Shown here: positions 15,880 through 23,761 of the stretch, one piece after another
Numbering within the stretch: the stretch's first letter is position 1
Layout: each line of letters opens with the position of its first letter
Assembly: GCA_017473745.1 (NCBI GenBank)
Contig: JAFUJP010000080.1
Coordinates: forward strand, 1-36,183
Length of the DNA stretch: 36,183 nucleotides
DNA from: Oscillospiraceae bacterium
Lineage (GTDB): Bacteria > Bacillota > Clostridia > Oscillospirales > Ruminococcaceae
Direction of reading: 5' to 3'
Notes under the pieces: generated by a model
Told to the model about the DNA's origin: nothing
Database searches by the model: none
The model's input: only the letters and a program-made list of their open reading frames with translations
Made by a program: the position numbers and the translations under genes

Positions 15880-17286
15880 ATGAGCGAAAAAGAAAAATCC
15901 GCAGGACAGCTCCTTAAAGAGAAGCTTCTTCGCAACCCGAAAAACGCAGGAACCACCCTTTCCGAAGAAGAAATCAAGGCCGCTTTCGATTATTGCGAGC
16001 CTTATAAAGATTTCATCAGCACCTGCAAAACCGAGCGCGAATTCATCGACTGGGTAATTCCGGTGCTCGAAAAAGAGGGCTTTGTTCCCTTTGAACCGGG
16101 CAAAAAATATGTTGCAGGCGATAAAATTTACATAAACAACCGCAACAAAGCATTTATGTTTGCAAAAATCGGCAGAAAGCCCCTCGAAGAAGGTATGCAC
16201 ATTGCCGCCGCACATATAGATTCTCCCCGCCTTGACCTTAAACCCAATCCGCTTTATGAAGATCACGAGCTTGCACTCTTCAAAACCCATTATTACGGCG
16301 GAATCAAGAGATACCAGTGGACAACCATTCCCCTTGCTCTTCACGGCGTTGTAATCAGAAAAGACGGTACTTCCGTCACCGTAACCGTCGGCGAAAATGA
16401 CGATGAGCCTGTTTTCTGCATCAGCGACCTTCTTCCGCATCTTGCAAAGGAGCAGATGGGAAGAACCCTCGGCGACGGAATCAAAGGCGAAGAACTCAAC
16501 ATCCTTGTAGGTTCCATGCCTTTCCGTGACGATGAAGTAAGTGAAAAGGTAAAACTCAACATCGCTTCTATTCTCTTTGATAAATACGGTATCATCGAAG
16601 ACGACTTCCAGTCCGCAGAGCTTACTATGGTTCCCGCCGGCAAAGCCCGTGATATAGGTTTTGACCGAGGCCTTATCGGTGCATACGGCCACGACGACAG
16701 AGTATGCGCATACGGCGAACTCACCGGTATCCTCGCTTCCGACCCGGAATATACCGCAGTTGCCTGCTTCGCAGACAAAGAAGAAACCGGTTCCGACGGC
16801 CCCACCGGCATGAACAGCAAGATGCTTTCTTATTTTGCGATGGATCTCGGCAGACCTTACGGAATTCCCGGCCACGTTATTCTTGAAAAGAGCAAATGCA
16901 TTTCTGCGGACGTCAACGCCGCGGTTGACCCCACCTTCCCCCAGGTTCACGAAAAGAGCAATGCCGCATATCTTAACTACGGCATCGTAGTAACCAAATA
17001 CACCGGTGCGGGCGGCAAATCTTCCACAAACGATTCTCCCGCTGAATTCTGCGGCGAAGTCCGCACCATTCTCAACGATGCAAACGTTGTTTGGCAGACC
17101 GGCGAGCTCGGCAAAGTAAACGAAGGCGGCGGCGGTACCGTTGCGAAATATATTTCCCGCCTTGAAGTTGATACCATCGACGTTGGCGTTCCGCTTCTTT
17201 CCATGCACGCACCTATGGAAGTTGCTTCCAAAATTGATATTTATATGATGCACAAAGCATCCGAAGCTTTCTATAACGCAAAATAA
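15880..17286 (+). CDS. M18 family aminopeptidase
   Basis: The 468-aa product starts at ATG 15880 after AAAGGAG. M18 metal ligands are visible: His in AAHIDSPRLDLKP, Asp in GAYGHDDRVCAYGEL, the Glu pair in ADKEETGSDGPTGM, and the last His in LSMHAPMEVASKID. The family removes N-terminal residues, often acidic ones, using two zinc or cobalt ions and assembles as a large dodecamer. Codon choice is noticeably biased to C-ending codons (AAC, ATC, TTC), suggesting high expression, as for the dehydrogenase at 31889. A terminator follows directly. Confidence 0.95.
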   Translation: MSEKEKSAGQLLKEKLLRNPKNAGTTLSEEEIKAAFDYCEPYKDFISTCKTEREFIDWVIPVLEKEGFVPFEPGKKYVAGDKIYINNRNKAFMFAKIGRKPLEEGMHIAAAHIDSPRLDLKPNPLYEDHELALFKTHYYGGIKRYQWTTIPLALHGVVIRKDGTSVTVTVGENDDEPVFCISDLLPHLAKEQMGRTLGDGIKGEELNILVGSMPFRDDEVSEKVKLNIASILFDKYGIIEDDFQSAELTMVPAGKARDIGFDRGLIGAYGHDDRVCAYGELTGILASDPEYTAVACFADKEETGSDGPTGMNSKMLSYFAMDLGRPYGIPGHVILEKSKCISADVNAAVDPTFPQVHEKSNAAYLNYGIVVTKYTGAGGKSSTNDSPAEFCGEVRTILNDANVVWQTGELGKVNEGGGGTVAKYISRLEVDTIDVGVPLLSMHAPMEVASKIDIYMMHKASEAFYNAK

Positions 17287-17292
17287 AAGCGA

Positions 17293-17325
17293 AAAAGGGA
17301 GAACCGTTCAGGTTCTCCTTTTTTT
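17293..17325 (+). terminator. Intrinsic terminator after the M18 aminopeptidase
   Basis: GGAGAACC-GTTCA-GGTTCTCC hairpin followed by an eight-T run, 12 nt after the stop. Confidence 0.9.
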
Positions 17326-17410
17326 GTTAAATAATTTTAAATATTTTAGGGAATCGTTGCAGCAAAACACGTTTTATTGTACACTAATATAATAAAGTGA
17401 GGTGCTTCTG

Positions 17411-18133
17411 ATGAAAAAACTGATTGCGCTGATTCTGGCATTGATTATGCTTTGCGGTTGTTCCGCCGAACCGCAAGAAGTTGAAAGAGAACTTGGTGGC
17501 GAAGTTACCCGCGGTACTTTTGAAGGCGGTTTTTATTATGATTTTATGGACGATAAGGTAATCGGTTTTGAAGGAGAACACCCCATCGGAAGTACGGATG
17601 TGAAAAAAGCAATCTATCGCAACAGGGCTTTTGGAATAACTGTTGATTTGGGTGAAGATGCAAGATTTCATGATGACGAATCGACGGAAAGCTATTGGAA
17701 CACATTTTCCGACGGAAAATTCGACCCCAGCGGTGCGGAATTTTATGATCTTTGTTCTTCCGGCGGCGAAGGATTCGGAAGCATAGATATCCGCTATGAA
17801 AATATGCCGAAGTTCCGCGGAAAGGTTCTTTCCGAAAAAGAATATGCCGAAGCCGCCCTTGATGAATTTGAAAAGTATCTTGAAGAAGAGGAGCTTCTTC
17901 ATTATGACCGGATAATTCATTATGTCGTCCAAGAAAAAGAAATCGATACGGTAAAAATCGATGGCGAAGTTCTTTATTGCCTTAAATATAAGGTTTCTCT
18001 CACGGAGCTGGAAGGAAATTATTATATCGGAATCGTCCTTCGCCGGACCGGAGATTGGATGACAAACATATTCGTAAATTATTATTATAACCCCGGCATG
18101 GAATATGCCGCAAAATGCATCACCTTCGATTGA
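17411..18133 (+). CDS. Lipoprotein, unknown function (lipoprotein array member 1)
   Basis: The 240-aa precursor starts at ATG 17411 after GAGGTG and has a lipoprotein signal MKKLIALILALIMLCGCSAE with lipobox LCGC (Cys 17). The mature part is acidic, with FMDDKVIGFEGEHPIGSTDVKKAIYRNRAFGITVDLGED and a mixed alpha/beta C-terminal region ending MEYAAKCITFD; it resembles PsbP-like or small extracytoplasmic sensor folds only in outline. A TATAAT at 17388-17393 may be its -10. The leader and signal peptide are nearly shared with the genes at 19336 and 20432. A terminator separates it from the next gene. Confidence 0.8.
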   Translation: MKKLIALILALIMLCGCSAEPQEVERELGGEVTRGTFEGGFYYDFMDDKVIGFEGEHPIGSTDVKKAIYRNRAFGITVDLGEDARFHDDESTESYWNTFSDGKFDPSGAEFYDLCSSGGEGFGSIDIRYENMPKFRGKVLSEKEYAEAALDEFEKYLEEEELLHYDRIIHYVVQEKEIDTVKIDGEVLYCLKYKVSLTELEGNYYIGIVLRRTGDWMTNIFVNYYYNPGMEYAAKCITFD

Positions 18134-18146
18134 TAACAGATAAAAT

Positions 18147-18173
18147 CCCGCCGAACAATCGGCGGGGTTTTTT
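18147..18173 (+). terminator. Intrinsic terminator after lipoprotein 1
   Basis: CCCGCCGA-ACAA-TCGGCGGG hairpin with a T-run. Confidence 0.9.
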
Positions 18174-18246
18174 GTTGCCTCCCTTGTCTTAAAAGACCAA
18201 AACAATATTAAAAAATTATTCTTTTTTGGAATATTTAAAAAATATA

Positions 18247-18275
18247 TTGACAAAGTTATTTTACAATAGTAGAAT
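18247..18275 (+). promoter_or_regulatory. Promoter of lipoprotein genes 2-4
   Basis: TTGACA (18247-18252), a 17-nt spacer and TAGAAT (18270-18275), 39 nt before the start at 18315. Confidence 0.7.
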
Positions 18276-18314
18276 ATAATTAAAGTTAGACATTCGTAAA
18301 TAAGGGGCGATTTT

Positions 18315-19319
18315 ATGAAGAATTTCCTTTCCGTTGTTCTTGCGGTTTTTCTCCTTTGCTCCTGTTCGGTTGATGAAACGCCGGAGGAAACAAAGAACGA
18401 TCCGGAACCTTCCGTTACTGATGAGAAGCTCGAAATTTTTGAAGATGAAAACGGAAAATACGGCCTTCGCAATGAAAAAGGGGAGATAATCGCCGAGCCG
18501 ATTTATGATTACATCATCACTTCGGAAGAATCGGAATATTACAGCTTCGTCGCAACGGTGGATGCAGGCACGAAGCCCGTTATCGCATACGATGAATATT
18601 TTGCGCCATATCTTTCCGAAGATGAAAACATACTGAACTGGCTTCTTGATGAAAACGGAAAGCCAATAGCGGATATGGCGTTCGAAGAATTCATAATGGA
18701 AAATCATCCGGAAACGGGCGAAGGCGGCTGGTTACGCGGCGTTGCGGAAGGATACAGCTATCGGTTCGAGGAAAGGGATGGCGTTTTTGTTCAGACTCAA
18801 AAAAGCGGCAGAGAAGAAACGGAAAACGAATTCGGATATACCTTGTTTGGATACTGCTATTTCTGGTATTCCGGATACGGCCATGGGCTTAAATTCGGCG
18901 ACGAGGTGATTCTGGAACCGGTTTACAAAACCCTGAATATGCCCTTTGCGGACAGAATAATCGTGTATGACGGTAAGTATCCTGCGGCAGGACCGGAATG
19001 CAGAGTTGCAAAAATTATTGACCCGGAAGGCAATGTTTACAGCAGGATCTTCAACGATGTGACCTTCACAGTAAAAGAGGACGGTTCATATATCGGGGTT
19101 GCATACAGCTGCGGCGACGAATGTGAGGTTCCGCCGTATTACGGCATGGATTATCTTCCGGAGGGCTATTGGTTCATCGATAAGGACGGAAACATCATAA
19201 GCGAGCGCTTTGTAAGTCTTCGGTATTCTTTCGATGATTTTGATGCCTCGGTAAAGGCAAAAAACGAAAACGGAGAAGAAATTGAAATAAATCTGAGAGA
19301 TTACGTGCTCGAATCATAA
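18315..19319 (+). CDS. WG-repeat-like lipoprotein (array member 2)
   Basis: The 334-aa lipoprotein precursor has signal MKNFLSVVLAVFLLCSCSVD, lipobox LCSC. The mature protein shows the WG/KWG-repeat style: EDENGKYGLRNEKGEIIAEPIYDYI, GYGHGLKFGDEVILEPVYKTL and GYWFIDKDGNIISERFVSL, i.e. short beta repeats of the form 'G-x-x-G-ϕ-x-x-x-x-G-x-x-ϕ'. Such proteins are surface-exposed beta structures of unknown role. It is paralogous to the next gene, best seen in the shared WFIDK-GNIISERF block near the C-terminus. It is first of a three-gene operon with 16-nt gaps. Confidence 0.8.
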   Translation: MKNFLSVVLAVFLLCSCSVDETPEETKNDPEPSVTDEKLEIFEDENGKYGLRNEKGEIIAEPIYDYIITSEESEYYSFVATVDAGTKPVIAYDEYFAPYLSEDENILNWLLDENGKPIADMAFEEFIMENHPETGEGGWLRGVAEGYSYRFEERDGVFVQTQKSGREETENEFGYTLFGYCYFWYSGYGHGLKFGDEVILEPVYKTLNMPFADRIIVYDGKYPAAGPECRVAKIIDPEGNVYSRIFNDVTFTVKEDGSYIGVAYSCGDECEVPPYYGMDYLPEGYWFIDKDGNIISERFVSLRYSFDDFDASVKAKNENGEEIEINLRDYVLES

Positions 19320-19335
19320 AAAGGAGGCGGCTTTT

Positions 19336-20415
19336 ATGAAAAAACTGTTTACATTGATTTTGGCTTTGTTTATGCTTTGCTCCTGCTCGGTGAATCAGCC
19401 CATTGAAGAACCGCAGAGCGAATCTTCACAAATCGAAGAGGAAAGCAAGCCTGAAGATAATAGTGAAAGCGAAATCTCCTCCGAACAGGAAGAACCCAAA
19501 ATGGTCATTTATCAGGGCGAAAACGGAAAACTCGGGCTTAAATATCAGTACGGTGAAATCGTTCTTGAAGCCTGTTATGACGGTATAAAAGAATACAATT
19601 ACAGGGATGTCGTAAGCTATATCGCTAATATTAACGATGTTCCAATGCGCCGTATTGTCTATGACGAAAACGGCGAGCCATACGTTGAGGAGATACTTTC
19701 GCCGCGGTATTATTTCCTTGATGCGGAAGGTAATTCTCTTATCGACGTTCCGCTGGAATATTATTATGTGGCAGATTCAGATAACGTATCAATAAGATGT
19801 GCCGCCGACGGAAAATCCTATGACTATCTGATTGAAGACGGAAAACTTGTGCTTTTGGAATACGATGACCCTTTTACGGGAGAAATGGAGAACGGATTTA
19901 CTCACATAAGATGTCTTTATTCCAACGAAGGAGCATTTTTTGTGCGTTACGGGGTGGAGAAAAACGGCGAAACTGTTTATGACAACATCTATACGGAGAT
20001 CATTCAGTATTTCGGCGACCGTTTCAGACTTAAAATGGTATGTAGAGGCGGATATTATAAAACTCTGCTTGGTGATGAAAACGGAAATATAATCTGCGAT
20101 AAATTCCAGACATTGGGTTGGTGCCCGGTCAATGAGGAGAAATGTATTGGAACAGCTTCCGTCGGAAAGTCGGAATGGGAAGAATATGCCCCGACCTTCG
20201 ACGAAAGCGGTGAACCAATGCCGGATGGCATGTGGTTTATTGATAAGTACGGTAATATCATAAGCGAAAGATTTGAATATATAGAGCTGATTTTTGATGA
20301 AAATGCAAAGATAATACGTGGAGAGAAAAAATGGTGCGCAACAGCTGCAAAGGTAACTTATGAAAACGGCGAAACCGAGATAATTGATATATCCGAATAT
20401 GCTTTTGATTATTGA
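19336..20415 (+). CDS. WG-repeat-like lipoprotein (array member 3, paralogue of member 2)
   Basis: The 359-aa precursor starts at ATG 19336 after AAGGAGG. It has signal MKKLFTLILALFMLCSCSVN (lipobox LCSC), then a Ser/Glu-rich linker (about 20-55) typical of tethered lipoproteins. The folded part has YQGENGKLGLKYQYGEIVLEACYDGI and GMWFIDKYGNIISERFEYIEL, aligned with the preceding gene. The C-terminus ENGETEIIDISEYAFDY also parallels NGEEIEINLRDYVLES there. This is a local tandem duplication followed by divergence. Confidence 0.8.
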   Translation: MKKLFTLILALFMLCSCSVNQPIEEPQSESSQIEEESKPEDNSESEISSEQEEPKMVIYQGENGKLGLKYQYGEIVLEACYDGIKEYNYRDVVSYIANINDVPMRRIVYDENGEPYVEEILSPRYYFLDAEGNSLIDVPLEYYYVADSDNVSIRCAADGKSYDYLIEDGKLVLLEYDDPFTGEMENGFTHIRCLYSNEGAFFVRYGVEKNGETVYDNIYTEIIQYFGDRFRLKMVCRGGYYKTLLGDENGNIICDKFQTLGWCPVNEEKCIGTASVGKSEWEEYAPTFDESGEPMPDGMWFIDKYGNIISERFEYIELIFDENAKIIRGEKKWCATAAKVTYENGETEIIDISEYAFDY

Positions 20416-20431
20416 TACAGGAGGTGCTTTT

Positions 20432-21784
20432 ATGAAAAAACTGTTTGCATTGATTTTGGCTTTGTTGATGTTCTGTTCCTGCGCGGTGCAGGAAGAACAG
20501 GGCATTGATGACCCGATCGACAATCCGCAAAGCGAAACGGAAGTTCCGGAAAAGGATATTTCCGAACTTTCCGATGAGGAATTCATTGCCGCAGCAAAGG
20601 AGATGGGGTACAGCGACGAACAGCTGGGAACCATTTTTGCGTTGATGGAAGAAGGGCTTACAAAAAAGCATGTTCTCCGTCCGCTTGAGATGAGCGCTTT
20701 GGTTCCAGCTGCAGAAAAAACCGACGACGGAAAATATTTTTTGGGAATGTTCTTTTTTGATCCGGAAGTTTATGCGGATTACGGCGGTCCCATCGGATTT
20801 GCCTATATCAGAAAAGACGGTGTTATGGAAATCATTCCCGAAATTCCAGGCCAGTTCAGCGATTACGGCATAATTGACAATGAGCATTATGTTTTTGGCG
20901 GCGGAAACGAAGTAAGATTTTATGAATTTGAAAATCCGAAGGAACCTTCCGCGGTATGGAAAGTGCCGGAACAGGAAAATACGGAATTCGGATATTGGGG
21001 GCTTGATCTGGCAGTTCAGAAAAACGTTGGAAAAGCATTCGTCTGCTATGTTGATATGCCCGATGATTTCGATAAAGTTTATGAAAATCAGACTCCGGAT
21101 TTAAGTGCCACCTATCAGATTGCGGTTCTTGATTCCGAAGGAAATCTTATCCGCAATATTAATACCGGAATCAACCTTATGGTTGAATTCGGCGGTCTTC
21201 CGGATTGCGTAAGGCCGGAAATCATTACTGCTTCCGAAACCGACGTTCTTTTCAAAATCAATAACCTGCATTATACCGCTAATTACAGCACCGAAGGCAG
21301 TACCGCAAAGCAGTATATATTCAGCGAAAGCGACGTTGTGATGTACAGCAACATTGATTTCACCGGAGATTTTGCAAAAAGCGCCGTAAAAGCTGTTACG
21401 GATTATATCAGCGAAAATTATTCCGAAAACAAAGATACAGCGAGTTTTGATATCCGCATAGCGGAAATTGACGAAAACGCAACATATAAAGAGATAAACC
21501 TCACCGGAGGATCAGTTAAAGGGCGCCATGATACGGATGATATCCTTAATGGATTTGTTGTAATCAGAACCATAACGGATATAAATTATGCGGACGGAAC
21601 AACAAAGGAAGAAGTATTTAAGTACTATCTTCTTTTTGATCCCGAAAACAAATATGACAGAGGACAGATAATCGCGAACAGCGGCTGGAGATTTATTGAC
21701 GGAAGCAAGGAAATGTTCGATGCTCCGGAATTTGATGACAATAGATTCTATCGCTATTTTGAAGAAGGCAAAATTCTTAAATAA
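20432..21784 (+). CDS. Large lipoprotein, beta-rich, unknown function (array member 4)
   Basis: The 450-aa precursor starts at ATG 20432 after CAGGAGGTG; the longer frame from 20384 overlaps the preceding gene. Signal MKKLFALILALLMFCSCAVQ, lipobox FCSC. After an acidic linker and a small helical part (LSDEEFIAAAKEMGYSDEQLGTIFALMEEG), the rest alternates short beta strands such as DGVMEIIPEIPGQFSDYGIIDNEHYVFGGGNEVRFYEFENP and YQIAVLDSEGNLIRNINTG. This suggests a propeller-like domain, akin to the lipoprotein at 28497. No enzyme motif is seen. Confidence 0.78.
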   Translation: MKKLFALILALLMFCSCAVQEEQGIDDPIDNPQSETEVPEKDISELSDEEFIAAAKEMGYSDEQLGTIFALMEEGLTKKHVLRPLEMSALVPAAEKTDDGKYFLGMFFFDPEVYADYGGPIGFAYIRKDGVMEIIPEIPGQFSDYGIIDNEHYVFGGGNEVRFYEFENPKEPSAVWKVPEQENTEFGYWGLDLAVQKNVGKAFVCYVDMPDDFDKVYENQTPDLSATYQIAVLDSEGNLIRNINTGINLMVEFGGLPDCVRPEIITASETDVLFKINNLHYTANYSTEGSTAKQYIFSESDVVMYSNIDFTGDFAKSAVKAVTDYISENYSENKDTASFDIRIAEIDENATYKEINLTGGSVKGRHDTDDILNGFVVIRTITDINYADGTTKEEVFKYYLLFDPENKYDRGQIIANSGWRFIDGSKEMFDAPEFDDNRFYRYFEEGKILK

Positions 21785-21892
21785 TTGCGAATCAGCCTTT
21801 TGCGGACGGAAAGACATATAATCAAAAATTTTGTTTCGTTGCAATCTTTTTTTGGTTTATGCTATGCTTTAACCGTAAAGGAAGGTGCTTTT

Positions 21893-22378
21893 ATGAAAAA
21901 ACTTGCGGCAATGCTTATGGCGATTTTTTTGCTTTGTTCCTGCGGCGCGGGGAAAGAAATTCCCGCAACGGACGGCGAAGCCATCGAAGGATATCACGAA
22001 GAAAACGAATTCGAGGAAAAATGGGGACTTGCTCTTTCCGTAAAAGATGTCACCCCGAAAGGCCTTACGGTTGTATTCAATCAATCAGGAGGAGCACCAA
22101 CCGGCAGCCTTGATACGGGAAGCTATTATTCTCTTGAAAGATGGGAAAACGGCGAATGGGCCGAAGTTAAGAAGGAACCCGGCGACGCCGAGTTTATGTG
22201 GACTCTTACGGCGTGGCTGATTTTTATGGAAGGCACGACCGAAATGGAAACAAACTGGGAACTGCTTTACGGCGAGCTTCCTGCGGGAATTTATCGCATA
22301 GGCAAAGAGGTCAGCGATTTCCGCGGAACGGGCGATTATGACAAAGCAATGTTCTATGCGGAATTTGTTCTTGAGTAA
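21893..22378 (+). CDS. Small lipoprotein with a bacterial Ig-like (Big_14-type) domain (array member 5)
   Basis: The 161-aa precursor starts at ATG 21893 after GGAAGGTG. Signal MKKLAAMLMAIFLLCSCGAG, lipobox LCSC. The mature domain WGLALSVKDVTPKGLTVVFNQSGG, YYSLERWENGEW, NWELLYGELPAGIYRIGKEVSDF and KAMFYAEFVLE matches the Ig-like domain common in clostridial lipoproteins; assignment is by motif memory, not a search. A weak promoter TTGCAA-N18-TATGCT may lie at 21839-21868. Confidence 0.78.
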   Translation: MKKLAAMLMAIFLLCSCGAGKEIPATDGEAIEGYHEENEFEEKWGLALSVKDVTPKGLTVVFNQSGGAPTGSLDTGSYYSLERWENGEWAEVKKEPGDAEFMWTLTAWLIFMEGTTEMETNWELLYGELPAGIYRIGKEVSDFRGTGDYDKAMFYAEFVLE

Positions 22379-22380
22379 AT

Positions 22381-22417
22381 AAAAAGGAAGAGATGCGGAG
22401 CATCCCTTCCTTTTTTA
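22381..22417 (+). terminator. Intrinsic terminator after lipoprotein 5
   Basis: GGAAG-GATGC-GGA-GCATC-CTTCC imperfect hairpin with a T-run, directly after the stop. Confidence 0.8.
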
Positions 22418-22501
22418 TCGAACTTCGTTCTCGTCCTGTCAGGAAATAAAAAAACAAGCCGGCAAAAGTCGGCTTGCTCTTTATGGTCGAAGTGACAGGA
22501 C
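22415..22501. repeat. 87-bp direct repeat, copy 1: tRNA-Pro 3' end plus decayed terminator
   Basis: It matches 22580-22666 with about five differences over 87 bp. It includes the last 18 nt of tRNA-Pro with CCA (minus strand, 22484-22501) and the terminator stem. In this copy a stem pair is mismatched, whereas the copy beside the intact tRNA has a G-U pair there. The repeats are 165 bp apart. The remnant suggests a lost tandem tRNA-Pro gene or a duplicated integration site. Confidence 0.75.
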
Positions 22502-22579
22502 AGCGATTCGCTTTGCTCACTGCATAAGTTCCGCCAGCCGCTCACACTGCGCCGAAGGCTTGTGTTTGCGGGGCGTCAC

Positions 22580-22666
22580 TTATCGAACTTCGTTCTCGTC
22601 CTGTCATGAAATAAAAAAACAAGCCGGCAGAAGCCGACTTGTTCTTTATGGTCGAAGTGACAGGAC
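22580..22666. repeat. 87-bp direct repeat, copy 2 (overlaps the intact tRNA-Pro)
   Basis: Second copy of the repeat at 22415. Its right part is the 3' end of the functional tRNA-Pro gene, its left part the terminator. Confidence 0.75.
22613..22641 (-). terminator. Terminator of tRNA-Pro
   Basis: On the minus strand CAAGTCGGC-TTCT-GCCGGCTTG followed by a seven-T run, 7 nt after the CCA end. Confidence 0.85.
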
Positions 22667-22724
22667 TCGAACCTGCAGCATCCTGCTCCCAAAGCAGGCG
22701 CGCTACCAATTGCGCTACACCTCG
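22649..22724 (-). tRNA. tRNA-Pro (anticodon TGG), CCA encoded
   Basis: On the minus strand the acceptor CGAGGTG pairs with CACTTCG, followed by discriminator A and CCA. The D-arm has AGCGCAATTGGTAGCGC. The anticodon arm CCTGC-TTTGGGA-GCAGG has anticodon TGG. The T-arm is CAGGTTCGAGTCCTG. The cloverleaf is complete at 76 nt with CCA. Confidence 0.95.
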
Positions 22725-22756
22725 TTATTCAATTGCTGCTCTTTTTGAAATTGTCG

Positions 22757-22895
22757 AAGCAGGCGCGCTTCCTCTTGCGGTGCCCCAAAATTTCTGCGGC
22801 GTCTGCCTTGAAATTTTTGACCGCTGCGCCGCGAAATCCTCGCTGTATCCGCCACAGGCGGCGCCCGGATTTTGCGCCAATTGCGCTGCACCTCG
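22757..22895 (-). other. Fragments of a second tRNA-Pro copy split by repeat sequence
   Basis: 22877-22895 matches the first 19 nt of the intact tRNA with one difference. 22757-22769 (AAGCAGGCGCGCT) matches its D/anticodon-arm region exactly. Between them lies about 107 bp of repeat-type sequence that resembles, inverted, the module at 36123-36183. This looks like a broken tRNA-Pro gene upstream of the intact one. Confidence 0.5.
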
Positions 22896-23013
22896 GTATG
22901 ATTTTCACAACTATAATATTATAGCTTTATATTTCGGTTTTGTCAAATTTTTTGAATAAACAAATTCATATTGCCCAATACTTTTTCATAAATATGAAGA
23001 GGAGGCGAATTCT

Positions 23014-23238
23014 ATGAATTTACTAAAAAAACATGCCGAGAAAAAACTTTTGCAAAAAAGAAAAGCCGAAAGAGAGCGCATTCGGGAGGATATCGAAAAT
23101 CTTGAAGCGGAAATCCGCCGGACCGAAACCGTTTTTAACCTTACAACCGATGAATATCTTCTCGAATCCGCCATATATGAACATAATGCCCAGCGGGCAA
23201 AAATGAACTATCTTCTGAAGCTTGCGAAAGAGATTTAG
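23014..23238 (+). CDS. DUF2508 family small protein (YaaL-like)
   Basis: The 74-aa highly charged protein starts at ATG 23014 after GAGGAGG. A helical hairpin is predicted: basic KKHAEKKLLQKRKAERERI, then EDIENLEAEIRRTETVFNLTTDEYLLESAIYEHNAQRAKMNYLLKLAKEI. The pattern of 'F-N-x-x-x-D-x-x-L-x-x-x-A-I-Y' and a C-terminal YLLKxAK fits DUF2508, whose Bacillus member YaaL lies beside recR and bofA. Neither is seen here. The function is unknown. Confidence 0.75.
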   Translation: MNLLKKHAEKKLLQKRKAERERIREDIENLEAEIRRTETVFNLTTDEYLLESAIYEHNAQRAKMNYLLKLAKEI

Positions 23239-23290
23239 AAAAAAGATTGCGGAACGTCCCGGGGCGAAAATTTGAAAACGGTTTTTAAAC

Positions 23291-23321
23291 GAAAAAAGCC
23301 GGCGCTTTTCGCCGGCCCAAC
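23291..23321 (-). ncRNA. Cassette A: predicted ~30-nt leftward transcript (promoter directly followed by terminator)
   Basis: The leftward promoter at 23328-23356 has near-consensus elements, and its start point would be near 23321. The hairpin GCCGGCG-CTTTT-CGCCGGC (23298-23316), with a six-T run on the minus strand, follows at once. The transcript would be little more than the terminator. The arrangement is the same in cassettes B and C. Confidence 0.5.
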
Positions 23322-23327
23322 AGTTTA

Positions 23328-23460
23328 ATTATATTGACTTTGCATATAAATGTCAATAACTTTTGGATGGTTTGCCCCAAAATCTGTGTTTTGCATAATT
23401 TCGGTGCCGTAATTTCGTGCGGAATTGCGGATTGAAAACCGCAAAAATCTGTGGTATATT
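23328..23460. promoter_or_regulatory. Cassette A: divergent promoter module with conserved 16-mer
   Basis: Leftward: TTGACA (minus, 23351-23356), 17 nt, TATAAT (23328-23333). Rightward: TTGAAA (23432-23437), 17 nt, TATATT (23455-23460). TCTGTGTTTTGCATAA lies at 23383-23398. The distances TGTCAA to 16-mer (32) and 16-mer to TTGAAA (49) are the same in all three cassettes. Confidence 0.75.
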
Positions 23461-23466
23461 TAAGTC

Positions 23467-23761
23467 ACAGAAAGGATGATACCCGATGTACAAATAAGAA
23501 ATGAAAGCAAAATGCTTTCGGGTAAAAACCACCGATGACCTTCGGCAAAAAGTTCTTTTCAAGCTGTTAGAAATGATATAAGCGAACTTGTTTATGGTGA
23601 TACGAAGGCTTCGGAATCAGTAGAAAGAGAGGTTAAAATGATGTTAGATATTAAGAATTCACAGAAATGACCCTTGGCTGTCAGCAGGTGAAAGATGCGG
23701 CAGTTCAAGGGTCATTTCATTTTTAAAGATTTTTTGTTTCGCCCGCCGGGGCGTTTTTTTT
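23467..23761 (+). ncRNA. Cassette A: candidate structured RNA of about 295 nt
   Basis: Downstream of the rightward promoter come AGAAAGGATGATACCCGATG (shared with cassette C), a stem TACCCGA/TCGGGTA (23480-23486/23518-23524), and a small hairpin CCGA/TCGG around CCTT (23532-23545). After a variable part come GAAAGAGAGGTTAAAATG, a micro-ORF (23638-23670), a 13-bp stem (23664-23676 with 23706-23718) enclosing an inner stem and the invariant loop AGGTGAAAGATG, and the terminator CGCCC/GGGCG plus T-run (23740-23761). No long protein frame is open throughout. I do not know a named family with this layout. Confidence 0.6.
23638..23670 (+). CDS. Cassette A: 10-codon micro-ORF (MMLDIKNSQK)
   Basis: Two ATG codons follow GAGAGG at spacings of 5 and 8 nt. 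The TGA stop forms part of the following 13-bp stem, so ribosomes ending here would disturb that stem. The counterparts in cassettes B and C read MMLDTKIEQR and MMLDTKIEQK. Confidence 0.45.
   Translation: MMLDIKNSQK

Noticed and set aside
15856..17253. 465-codon leftward frame opposite the M18 aminopeptidase
   Set aside because: A long antisense frame produced by the strong codon bias of the aminopeptidase gene; no start signal and low-complexity Phe/Gly/Val-rich translation.
22639..22959. Rightward open frame of 106 codons starting MFFMVEVTGLEPAASC
   Set aside because: It is the antisense of tRNA-Pro and its flank; the VTGLEPAA...SRRATNCATPR sequence is a well-known spurious protein made by reading tRNA genes backwards.
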